Source: Sphingomonas anseongensis
Lineage (GTDB): Bacteria; Pseudomonadota; Alphaproteobacteria; Sphingomonadales; Sphingomonadaceae
Direction of reading: 5' to 3'
Length of the DNA: 64,000 bases
Assembly (NCBI RefSeq): GCF_023516495.1
Contig: NZ_JAMGBC010000001.1
Coordinates: 496,001-560,000, forward strand
This document shows positions 32,367 through 40,002 of this stretch, one piece after another (positions within the stretch are counted from its first letter, which is position 1; each line of letters starts with the position of its first letter). Made by a program: the position numbers and the translations under genes. Under the pieces are notes generated by a model. That model was given only the letters and a program-made list of their open reading frames with translations, ran no database searches and was not told the origin of the DNA.

Positions 32367-33242
32367 CTAGTGCTTGCGCATGTCCTCGCTGACGGCGCGG
32401 ATCTGAATGAGATGGTCCGGCGAGGGCAGCGTGTCGCCCTGCTGAACCGCCCGGACGAACTCAGGAGTGACGTTCATCGCCTTGAGCTCGACTAGCTTGT
32501 CGACCGGCAGGTGGCGGTATCCGATGCGTTCGAATCCCGCGATGAAATCAGGCGTGATGTTCATCGCCTTGAGCTGCACCAGCTCGTCCGGCGGCAGGTT
32601 CGCATAACCGGCGCGGGCGAAGCTGCCGATATATTCGGGAGTGATCTTCAAGGCCCCGAATTCGACCAGGCCCTGCAACGCCTGCGGCCGATAACCCTGA
32701 CGGGAAAGCTCGTCGATGTAAGCCGGAGTAACCTCCACAGCGGTCAGCTCGATCAGCTTTTCGATCGAAGGCGTCGGATAGCGTGCTCTCGCCAAGGCAT
32801 CGACGAGATCGCGGCGAACGTTGAGAGCGATCAGGCCGAAGCTCTGCTCTTCCGTGGGCCGGGCGATACCGTGATCGCTAAGGAAGCGGTCGAAATCGGG
32901 GCTCGAGGTCATCGAGCAATTGCCGCGGGCCATCTGGTTCCCGCCGCTGCCGGCGCAGTCGACTCGGCCGGCGTCGCGAGCGATCGCGAAGCGGAGCTGG
33001 CGGGTGCCTGGACTGTTGAGAGCGGCGGTATCGAGGCCGCTGAGTTCGTCCGGATGGAACGACGTTTCCCAGTTGTTCTCCGAGTGGCCGTTGCGCTCGC
33101 GGGTGAACTTGACGTGCACCTGGTCGCCGCTTCGTGGGACGATGGTGAACTGGAGCGGCAACGAGGTACCCGCCACGCAAGCGGAGGACACCGTGATTGC
33201 GGTCAGCAACAGAGCGGCGATGAAAGCCAACATCCTCGTCAT
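32367..33242 (-). CDS. Exported protein with five 29-residue repeats, partner of the M56 sensor
   Basis: 291 residues, no named family. It has a signal peptide (MTRMLAFIAALLLTAITVSSACVAG, possibly a lipoprotein or cleaved just after), a beta-type N-terminal domain to about residue 135 with two Cys (DCAGSGG, GNCSM), then five repeats from about residue 140 to 283. The repeat pattern is x-N/G-[VI]-T-P-x-[YF]-[IV]-x6-G-Y-x6-D-x-L-V-x-L-K-A, 29 residues each. The same repeat ends the M56 protease encoded just upstream. AAGGAGA precedes the ATG. Same strand as blaI and M56 genes, 114 bases downstream of the latter, so likely the third gene of that operon. Confidence 0.75.
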   Translation of the reverse strand: MTRMLAFIAALLLTAITVSSACVAGTSLPLQFTIVPRSGDQVHVKFTRERNGHSENNWETSFHPDELSGLDTAALNSPGTRQLRFAIARDAGRVDCAGSGGNQMARGNCSMTSSPDFDRFLSDHGIARPTEEQSFGLIALNVRRDLVDALARARYPTPSIEKLIELTAVEVTPAYIDELSRQGYRPQALQGLVEFGALKITPEYIGSFARAGYANLPPDELVQLKAMNITPDFIAGFERIGYRHLPVDKLVELKAMNVTPEFVRAVQQGDTLPSPDHLIQIRAVSEDMRKH

Positions 33243-33356
33243 GTCACGTCTCCTTTTCCTCAATGCTTCGGGCAAAGTTCGCCCGCCCGCCTCTTCCAGG
33301 CGGTGAAAATTCGCTTGTCTTGAAGTTCAGCTCAGTCGGTCAGGCCGGCGGAGCGA

Positions 33357-35207
33357 TCACGGTCCGTATCGTTCGCTCGCCCGCAGCTCTTCGGGAGTGA
33401 TCCCGAGGGTCTTGAGCTGGACGAGCTTGTCGACGTCGATCTGGGTGAAGCCGGCCCGGCGGTAACGTTGAACGTCTCCGGCCGTGACGCCCACGGCGCG
33501 AAGCTCGGTCAGTTGCTCGAGCGACAGACGGCCGTACCCGACGGAAGCCATGGATCGGACATAATCCTCGCGCACGCCCACGGCATAGGCGCCCGTGATG
33601 TCGTCGGCGTCGACGGCGCGGTAGCCGAGCCGCGCCAGCTCCTGGACGAAGGCCGGGGTCACTCCGACGGCCTTGAGCGACACGATGTCGTCATGGTTGA
33701 GGCGGAGCTGCGGAGCCACCGAGCGCATGGCGGCGACATATTCCGGGGTCACGCCGACCGCCTTGAGCTCAATCGCGCGGTCGATTGCGGTCTCGCGATC
33801 ATCGCCCGAGCGGGGATGGCTCGAGATTGCCACCGCGAGACCGGGAATGGCGCGGGCATCGGCAACGACCAGCTTCTTGCCGTCGGGGCCAGTCAGGATG
33901 GTGCGCCTGTGGCCGCTTGCGTCGGGCGGAAGGACGGTGATGGTGCCGCCGTCCGACGATCGCAGGACCGTCTTGCCGTTCTTCGTGGAAATCGTCGTCT
34001 TGCCCGAACGAAGTGTTGCCACTCCGTCGATCACGGCGATCTCCGCCGGTGACTCCGCCTGTGCGGCAACTTCAGCAGCCGTGGCAGCGGCGGCAGCGGT
34101 CGCCGCCGCGACCGGGGCCGGAACCGTCCCATAATAAGGGGTCTTGCCGGAAGCGCTCGACGGGTTGGCCACTGGTGCGGGAGCGACCGCCGGAACCAGG
34201 TTCAGGGCGGCAACCGGAACGGCCATGCCAGCGGCGAAGAAGGCCGCGGCCGAGCCCCAGCGCCATCCGCCCGGAGCGCGCTGGACGGCGCGGTCGAGCA
34301 CCCGCTTCACCCGCCTGGACAGCGAGTTCTTCGCCGGAGCCACACCGTGCGCGCCGATCAGAAGCCCGCGGCATTCGTGGCGGGCGACGCCGACCAGAAG
34401 CCGGGCATATTCGGTTTCGTCGATGTCGGTCGCGAGCACCGCGTCGTCCGCAGCCTCTTCGCGCAGCTGGTGAGCTTCGCGGGCAAGCAGCCAGACGAAC
34501 GGGTTGAACCAGAACAAAGCGACCGCGACGCGGGCAAGCAGGAGCTTGGCCCAGTCGAGCCGGGCAACGTGCGCCAGCTCGTGCGTGATGATGGCTTCGG
34601 CTTCCTCGTGCGAATCGGCGGCCTCGGCATTGAGCAGGATCACCGGCCTGACCACGCCCCAGCTGATGGGGGAGGGCAGGTCCTTGCTGGTGAGCAGGGC
34701 GGTGCCGTGCTTGAAGCCCATGCGGCTCTGCGCGCGGGCAAGCGCCGTCAGCCATGGAGCGTCGACCATCACGGTCGCCCGCGCCTTGAGGACGAACAGC
34801 CGGATAAGCGCGATCAGGGTAAGCAGGATGAGCAGAGCCGCAGGTAGGGCATAGCCCCAAAAGGGCCAGTTGACGGGTGTGCTCCCTGCGATCGGCTGCT
34901 CAAGCGCCTGTCCTGGTTGCGCCGTGTGCGCCGATTGAGGCGCCTGCACCACTGCAGGAACGGTTGTCGGAAGCACGGCCGAAGAAGGGGATTCGACTTC
35001 GGCCGTGCCAACCAGGAATGCCGGGCCGGCGACGTCGAGCGTTGGAAGCGCGACGGTGGCGACCGGCAGCAACAGGAGGCCGGCGAGCGCAAGATGCGCG
35101 ATCCAGCTCCGATCCGCGGGAGAGCGATTCTTCATCAGCTTGAGGAGGAGCAGGGCTCCGGCGGCGATTGCGAAGGACTTCGCGGCGAGAGGAATTAGCC
35201 AGTCCAT
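33357..35207 (-). CDS. M56 family metalloprotease (BlaR1/MecR1-like) with C-terminal 29-residue repeats
   Basis: 616 residues. The N-terminal 330 residues are BlaR1-like: membrane helices, the zinc-binding HELAHVARLDW at about residue 207, a third-ligand region REEAADDAVLA at about 247, and a further helix near 320. The outer domain has an Ala/Pro-rich linker, a short strand-rich section (LRSGKTTISTKNGKTVLR), and from about residue 484 four full and one partial copy of the repeat VGVTPxFVxxxxxxGY... found also in the next gene. The penicillin-binding sensor domain of BlaR1 is absent. By analogy it cleaves or triggers cleavage of the BlaI-type repressor; the signal sensed is unknown. Start shares a base with the repressor stop. 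Confidence 0.88.
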   Translation of the reverse strand: MDWLIPLAAKSFAIAAGALLLLKLMKNRSPADRSWIAHLALAGLLLLPVATVALPTLDVAGPAFLVGTAEVESPSSAVLPTTVPAVVQAPQSAHTAQPGQALEQPIAGSTPVNWPFWGYALPAALLILLTLIALIRLFVLKARATVMVDAPWLTALARAQSRMGFKHGTALLTSKDLPSPISWGVVRPVILLNAEAADSHEEAEAIITHELAHVARLDWAKLLLARVAVALFWFNPFVWLLAREAHQLREEAADDAVLATDIDETEYARLLVGVARHECRGLLIGAHGVAPAKNSLSRRVKRVLDRAVQRAPGGWRWGSAAAFFAAGMAVPVAALNLVPAVAPAPVANPSSASGKTPYYGTVPAPVAAATAAAAATAAEVAAQAESPAEIAVIDGVATLRSGKTTISTKNGKTVLRSSDGGTITVLPPDASGHRRTILTGPDGKKLVVADARAIPGLAVAISSHPRSGDDRETAIDRAIELKAVGVTPEYVAAMRSVAPQLRLNHDDIVSLKAVGVTPAFVQELARLGYRAVDADDITGAYAVGVREDYVRSMASVGYGRLSLEQLTELRAVGVTAGDVQRYRRAGFTQIDVDKLVQLKTLGITPEELRASERYGP

Positions 35208-35596
35208 CAGTTCGCTCCCTTCGCTTTACGCGCCTTGGCGATCATGGCTTCCAGATCGGAAAGCTCGTCGGTGCTGAGCTTGTCGGACATTCCGAGCAGC
35301 GCCGAAGCAGCGCCCGCTGCGGATCCGTTGAAGAAGACTCGGACGATCTCGCTGAGCGCGGACTTGCGCGCCGCGACTTCGGACACCGCCGGGCTGTAAA
35401 GAAAGCCGCGTTCGGAATCGGCGCGCTGGACGAAGCCCTTGTCCTCGAGCCGCTTGAGCATGGCCCGGACCGCCGAGCCGCTGAGCGGGTCGGGAAGGTG
35501 GTCGCACACTTCGCCGGCGGTCAACGGTCCCGATTCGAACAGGATATCGACGATCTGGCGTTCACGGGGCGGAAGCTTGCTGAGCATGAGAATCAT
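35207..35596 (-). CDS. BlaI/MecI/CopY family transcriptional repressor
   Basis: 129-residue winged-helix repressor. The start LPPRERQIVDILFESGPLTAGEVCDHLP, the recognition region SGSAVRAMLKRLEDKGFV, and the dimerisation C-terminus (ALSEIVRVFFNGSAAGAASAL...) match the family. It is coupled to the M56 gene by a one-base stop/start overlap (TGATG), the usual repressor-sensor arrangement. Just upstream lie two copies of a TACA-N2-TGTA dyad, presumably its own operator. Start may be ATG 35596 or ATG 35587, in frame. Confidence 0.93.
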   Translation of the reverse strand: MILMLSKLPPRERQIVDILFESGPLTAGEVCDHLPDPLSGSAVRAMLKRLEDKGFVQRADSERGFLYSPAVSEVAARKSALSEIVRVFFNGSAAGAASALLGMSDKLSTDELSDLEAMIAKARKAKGAN

Positions 35597-35610
35597 TGTT
35601 CCTATTTCGC

Positions 35611-35624
35611 GCTACATTTGTAGC
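35611..35624 (-). promoter_or_regulatory. BlaI-type operator, copy 1
   Basis: GCTACATTTGTAGC, a dyad with the TACA...TGTA core of BlaI/MecI operators, 15 bases upstream of the repressor start. An 18-base centre-to-centre distance separates it from a second, identical copy, so two dimers could bind nearly on the same helix face region. Confidence 0.8.
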
Positions 35625-35628
35625 GAGT

Positions 35629-35642
35629 GCTACATTTGTAGC
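35629..35642 (-). promoter_or_regulatory. BlaI-type operator, copy 2
   Basis: A second identical GCTACATTTGTAGC. Together the two copies span 35611-35642 and cover the expected promoter of the repressor-M56-repeat protein operon, implying autorepression. Confidence 0.8.
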
Positions 35643-35692
35643 GTGAACGCAAGATGAATTTTTGGGAGGGCGCGAATTTTTTCGACGAATGG

Positions 35693-35783
<91 letters not shown>

Positions 35784-35876
35784 AATCGGCTTCGCCGGTT
35801 TTCAAGACCGTGTGGCTTGATGTCTTGTCCCTGGCAAGACAGTCACCACCCGCTCAAACCACTCGGCCAAGGGCGC
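35784..35876 (-). pseudogene. Broken tandem copy of tRNA-Ser with an inserted hairpin
   Basis: Immediately 5' of the intact tRNA-Ser. Two blocks repeat it exactly: the D-arm 14-mer at 35856-35869 matches 35763-35776, and the anticodon-loop 13-mer at 35797-35809 matches 35742-35754. Between these blocks there are 38 extra bases containing GTCTTG-TCCCTGG-CAAGAC (35822-35840), a perfect 6-base-pair hairpin. No T arm, variable arm or 3' acceptor strand remains; the intact tRNA begins where they should be. It cannot fold as a tRNA. Confidence 0.7.
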
Positions 35877-35964
35877 GCGGTGATATCGCCGGTCGAGCCG
35901 GGCCGTGCAAGCTGTGCGACCAATGATTGTGGCCGGGAACGGCGGCGGCCCCTAGGCTGTTGGT

Positions 35965-37110
35965 ATGACCGGGGCCTGGAGAGTTGCGTTGCGTTGGACC
36001 GTCGGGTGGAGTGTGGCGAGCGCGGCAGCGCTGGCGCTCGGGCCTGCCGAAGCCGAAGACAGCCAGTCGATTCCGTCTGCTCTACAGGCGCCCGAGGCGC
36101 GGGCGACCGTGCAGATCGCTCAGGCGCAGACCTACGGCATAACTTACCCGCAGGCCCAGAGCCCGTTCGAGCGCTACAAAAGCTATCTCGCGGCCAAGGC
36201 GCGAAGCCAGGGCGTCAGGGAAGCGACGATCCAGTCGGTGATCCCCGGCCTCCAGCTCAACTCGCGGGTGATGCAGCTTGACCATGCGCAGCGGCCGACG
36301 CCGTCCAACGACGACCGCCCGCCGTCCTTCGCGGGCTATCTGGAACGGCACATCACCAGCTCGCTGATCAACCGCGGACAGTCGCGCTACTCGTCGCATT
36401 GGGGGAATTTGTCGCGGATCGAGCAGCGGTACGGAGTCGACCCAGCCGTGATCATGGCGATCTACGGCAAGGAAACCAGTTACGGATCGATCACCGGCAA
36501 CTTCGACCTGCTCGAGGTGCTTGCGAGCCTCGCTTACGAAGGCCGACGGCGAACTCTGTTCGAGAACGAGTTCGTTGCCACCCTGAAGCTGATGGACGCG
36601 GGAGTGAGGCGCTACCAGCTCAAGGGCAGCTATGCCGGCGCTACCGGCTATCCGCAGTTCCTGCCGTCAGTGGTCCTTCGCCTGCGCCAGGACGGCAATG
36701 GCGACGGCTATGCCGACGTGTGGGGGAGCGAGGACGACGCCTTCGCCTCGATCGCTAACTACCTTCGCGATGCGGGGTGGAAGCGGGGAATCCCCTGGGG
36801 AGTTCCGGTCAACATCCCTGCCCGCCTGAACCGGGCTGCAATCCAATCGCGCGTTCACCCGACTCGCTGTCCGGCCGTGTTCAAGCGGCACAGCCGCTGG
36901 CTGACGGTTGCGGAGTGGCGGACGCTTGGGATCGTGCCTGGCGGGCGCGGCCTTCCCGACAACGAGCTCGCTACTCTGATGGAAACCCCCGGCGCCTATG
37001 CTCCCGGATACCTGCTTACGCGGAATTATTACGCGATCCTCGATTACAATTGCTCCAATTATTACGCGCTGTCGGTTGCGCTGCTGGCCAACGCCATTTC
37101 CGCGCGATAG
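35965..37110 (+). CDS. Lytic murein transglycosylase, MltB-type (SLT_2)
   Basis: 381-residue exported enzyme that cleaves the glycan strand of peptidoglycan forming 1,6-anhydro ends. Signal sequence (about residues 1-30), a linker, then the SLT_2 domain: FAGYLERHITSSLINRG, catalytic Glu170 in YGKETSYG, LASLAYEGRRR, and GSYAGATGYPQFLPS. The C-terminal NYYAILDYNCSNYYALSVALLA matches MltB family ends. No lipobox is visible, so it is probably soluble periplasmic. It is followed by another cell-wall enzyme, the D,D-carboxypeptidase. Confidence 0.92.
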   Translation: MTGAWRVALRWTVGWSVASAAALALGPAEAEDSQSIPSALQAPEARATVQIAQAQTYGITYPQAQSPFERYKSYLAAKARSQGVREATIQSVIPGLQLNSRVMQLDHAQRPTPSNDDRPPSFAGYLERHITSSLINRGQSRYSSHWGNLSRIEQRYGVDPAVIMAIYGKETSYGSITGNFDLLEVLASLAYEGRRRTLFENEFVATLKLMDAGVRRYQLKGSYAGATGYPQFLPSVVLRLRQDGNGDGYADVWGSEDDAFASIANYLRDAGWKRGIPWGVPVNIPARLNRAAIQSRVHPTRCPAVFKRHSRWLTVAEWRTLGIVPGGRGLPDNELATLMETPGAYAPGYLLTRNYYAILDYNCSNYYALSVALLANAISAR

Positions 37111-37195
37111 CGGCCGTCAGGCCCTCGCGCCGAAGCCAATGGCGCGATAGACAGGGCCATTCACGATCATTTGGAAGAGGGCCTTGTCTCCACCC

Positions 37196-38377
37196 ATGAA
37201 GCGCGCACTGATTTTCGCCACGACCGCCGCAATCCTTGCCGGCACCGCCGCACCCGCGCGCGCCCCCCAGTTCGATACGACCGCCAAGGTGGCATTCCTC
37301 ATCGATCTGTCGTCAGGCGCCGTGCTGTTCGCGAAAAATGCCGACGTCAGGATGCCGCCTGCTTCCATGGCGAAGATGATGACCACCGATGTCGCGTTCG
37401 AGTTGATCGATTCCGGCAAGCTGCCGCTCACCAAGATGTGCACGGTGCGGCCGGAGACCTGGCAGAAATGGCATGGGCCCCAGGCCGGATCCACCATGTT
37501 CCTTTCCGCAAACGAGCAGGTCAGCGTCGAAAACCTGCTCCACGGAATCGTCACCCTGTCGGGCAATGATGCGTCGGTGGTCCTCGCCGAATGCATTTCG
37601 GGGACCGAGGAAGCCTTCACCGACCAGATGAATGCGCTGGCCAAGAAGATGGGCCTGACGAACAGCCATTTCGGGACCGCCAATGGCTGGCCGGACAATG
37701 GCGTGACCTATGTATCGGCGCGCGACCTCGCCACGCTCGCCCGGTACGAGATCGAAAATCACTTCGCTCTCTACAAGAAATTCTATTCGCAACCGAGCTT
37801 CACGTGGGGGAAGACACTCGGCTCCGGTCAGGACATCATTCAGGCGAACCGCAACCCGATCTTGGGCAAAATTCCCGGCGCTGATGGGCTCAAGACAGGT
37901 CACACCGACGAGGCCGGTTATGGGTTCACGGGCTCGGCCGAGCAGAATGGCCGGCGGTTGATCGAGGTGCTCGCCGGAATGGGCAGCTGGAACGAACGCG
38001 TCCAGGAATCGACGCGGCTGATGCAGTGGGGCTTCAACGCCTGGACCGCGAAGCCATTGTTCAAGAAGGGCGCCGAGGTCGCCAAGGCGAAGGTTCAGAT
38101 GGGATCGAGCAGCGAAGTGCCGCTGGTGGCTCCTCGAGACCTCGCGGTGACCGTGCCCGCAGGTCTGAGCATTTCGGGCGGAATGACGGTCAAGGTGCGC
38201 TACGACGGCCCCATCAAGGCGCCGATCCGCAAAGGCCAGGAAATCGCGAAGCTGGTCGTCACGACAGGCGACACGCCTCCGCAGATGGTTCCGCTGGTGG
38301 CCGGCGAGGATGTCGGCGAGGCCGGCTTCTTCGGACGCGCGTGGAACGGGTTGAAGTCGCTCTTCGGGCTCTCGTGA
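37196..38377 (+). CDS. D-alanyl-D-alanine carboxypeptidase (PBP5/6, DacF type)
   Basis: Penicillin-binding protein trimming the terminal D-Ala of peptidoglycan side chains. 393 residues: signal peptide MKRALIFATTAAILAGTAAPARA, catalytic SMAK at residues 57-60, SGN at 122-124, KTG at 233-235, then the C-terminal beta domain and an end (FFGRAWNGLKSLFGL) that fits the amphipathic membrane-anchoring helix. ATG 37196 is chosen because it starts the signal peptide; an in-frame TTG lies at 37184, closer to a GGAAGAGGG. Stop overlaps the GTG of tmk. Confidence 0.95.
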   Translation: MKRALIFATTAAILAGTAAPARAPQFDTTAKVAFLIDLSSGAVLFAKNADVRMPPASMAKMMTTDVAFELIDSGKLPLTKMCTVRPETWQKWHGPQAGSTMFLSANEQVSVENLLHGIVTLSGNDASVVLAECISGTEEAFTDQMNALAKKMGLTNSHFGTANGWPDNGVTYVSARDLATLARYEIENHFALYKKFYSQPSFTWGKTLGSGQDIIQANRNPILGKIPGADGLKTGHTDEAGYGFTGSAEQNGRRLIEVLAGMGSWNERVQESTRLMQWGFNAWTAKPLFKKGAEVAKAKVQMGSSSEVPLVAPRDLAVTVPAGLSISGGMTVKVRYDGPIKAPIRKGQEIAKLVVTTGDTPPQMVPLVAGEDVGEAGFFGRAWNGLKSLFGLS

Positions 38378-39000
38378 GCGAGCGCGGTCGCTTCATCAGC
38401 CTCGAAGGCGGGGAGGGGGCCGGCAAGTCGACCCAGGTGAAGGCGCTTGCCGATGCCCTTCGGGCGCAAGGCCTCGACGTCGTCGTCACTCGCGAGCCGG
38501 GGGGAAGCGAAGGGGCCGAGAAGATTCGCGAAATGCTGCTGACCGGCGATGAGGGACGGTGGAGTCCTCAAGCGGAGGCCCTGTTGTTCGCGGCGGCGCG
38601 CTCGGACCATGTCGACAAGGTGATCCGCCCAGCGATCCTGTCGGGAAAATGGGTTCTTTCGGATCGATTCGTCGACAGCTCGCTGGCCTACCAGGGCGGA
38701 GCTGGGGAGCTTGGTATCGAAGCGGTCCGGGCTATCAATGCCTTCGGAATAAGCGATTGGTTTCCCGACCGTACGCTGGTGCTAGCGCTTGCCGAAGGCG
38801 GCGCTCGCGCGCGAGTTCGGGACAATGAGGTTAGCGACCGCATCGGCGGACGCCCGGAAGGATACCACCAGAAGGTCGATCTCGCGTTTCGACTGATTGC
38901 GGCGGAGGAGCCGCAGCGCGTGCGAATCATCGACGCCTCGGGGAACGCCGAGGAGGTCACGAAACGGTTGCTCGCGGCGCTTTCGGACTTGCTGCCGTGA
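38374..39000 (+). CDS. tmk: Thymidylate kinase
   Basis: Phosphorylates dTMP to dTDP. 208 residues: P-loop EGGEGAGKSTQ at residues 12-22, TREPGGSEGAEKIR, and the DRFVDSSLAYQGGAG segment. The expected LID region is short and arginine-containing. GTG start overlaps the previous stop, and the stop overlaps the GTG of holB, the common dacF-tmk-holB order in alphaproteobacteria. Confidence 0.97.
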   Translation: MSERGRFISLEGGEGAGKSTQVKALADALRAQGLDVVVTREPGGSEGAEKIREMLLTGDEGRWSPQAEALLFAAARSDHVDKVIRPAILSGKWVLSDRFVDSSLAYQGGAGELGIEAVRAINAFGISDWFPDRTLVLALAEGGARARVRDNEVSDRIGGRPEGYHQKVDLAFRLIAAEEPQRVRIIDASGNAEEVTKRLLAALSDLLP

Positions 39001-39971
39001 TCATTGGCCACGACGAGGCGGTCGAGCAGTTCCGGCAGGCCTGGGATTCCGGCGCACTGCATCATGCGTGGCTGCTTGCGGGCCCAAAGGGCGTCGGGAA
39101 GGCGAGCTTTGCGCGCTCGGCAAGCTGCTGGATCCTGGCCAAGGCCGGGGGACCGGACTTCGACGCGCCGGTGCTGGACACGCCCGCCGATCACCGGATC
39201 GCTAAGCTGATCGCCGCCGGAAGCCACCCCGACCAGCGCCTGCTGCAGCGGTTGGAGAATGAAAAGACTGGGAACCTCGCGCGAAACATAACGGTCGACC
39301 AGGTGCGCGAGCTTGGCGATTTCCTCGGGCTGACCCCGGCACTGTCGCCGTGGCGGGTCGTCGTCATCGACAGCATCGACGAGCTTGAGAAGTCGGCGGC
39401 GAACGCGCTCCTCAAGATGCTCGAGGAGCCGCCGCCCAACACGGCCTTCCTGCTCGTCAGCCACGCTCCCGGGCGGCTGCTGCCTACGATCCGCTCCCGC
39501 TGCCGAAGGCTGGAATTCCACGCTCTGGACGATGACGCCATGGCGTCGATCCTCGAGAGGGAATTTCCCGACACGAGCGAAGCGGATCGCCGAAGCGTGA
39601 TCCCCATGGCCGGCGGTTCGGTCGGGCGGGCGCTCGCTTTTGCTTCGCTCGACCTTGGGACGCTGGAGAAGGAGGCGCTGTCGATCCTCAGGGATGGCGA
39701 TCCCGACAACAGCAAGAGATCCGCGCTCGCCGGAGCGCTTGCCCGGAAGCCGGCGGCGGACCGCTACGCCGCTTTCCTCGACCTTCTGCCGGCGATGGTC
39801 GCGAGGGAAGCGCGCTCGCTTCCGGAGCCGAAGCGGGGGCTGGCGATCGACGCCTATGAGCGGGTCCGCGAGCTGTCGGTGATCGCTCCGCGCCTGTCGC
39901 TCGACCCAGCGGCGACGGTTTTCCAGCTCGGCGGATATCTGGCTTCGGTCTCTGGCCCGGGCGTTTCTTGA
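38997..39971 (+). CDS. holB: DNA polymerase III subunit delta'
   Basis: Clamp-loader subunit, 324 residues. AAA+ fold: N-terminal GHDEAVEQFRQAW, a P-loop-like GPKGVGKASF, sensor region VVVIDSIDELEKSAANALL and LKMLEEPPPNTAFLLVSH, then RSRCRRLEF, the SRC motif of delta'. The zinc-binding Cys cluster found in many delta'/tau proteins is not evident. GTG start overlapping tmk stop. metG follows. Confidence 0.95.
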   Translation: MIIGHDEAVEQFRQAWDSGALHHAWLLAGPKGVGKASFARSASCWILAKAGGPDFDAPVLDTPADHRIAKLIAAGSHPDQRLLQRLENEKTGNLARNITVDQVRELGDFLGLTPALSPWRVVVIDSIDELEKSAANALLKMLEEPPPNTAFLLVSHAPGRLLPTIRSRCRRLEFHALDDDAMASILEREFPDTSEADRRSVIPMAGGSVGRALAFASLDLGTLEKEALSILRDGDPDNSKRSALAGALARKPAADRYAAFLDLLPAMVAREARSLPEPKRGLAIDAYERVRELSVIAPRLSLDPAATVFQLGGYLASVSGPGVS

Positions 39972-40002
39972 AGGGCGGCAAGGGTCAGGGTAGGGCGCCC
40001 TA

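Noticed and set aside
35784-35876. A second functional tRNA-Ser or a tRNA with a group I intron
   Set aside because: The insert lies between D arm and anticodon stem, is only 38 bases, and the T arm and acceptor 3' strand are missing.
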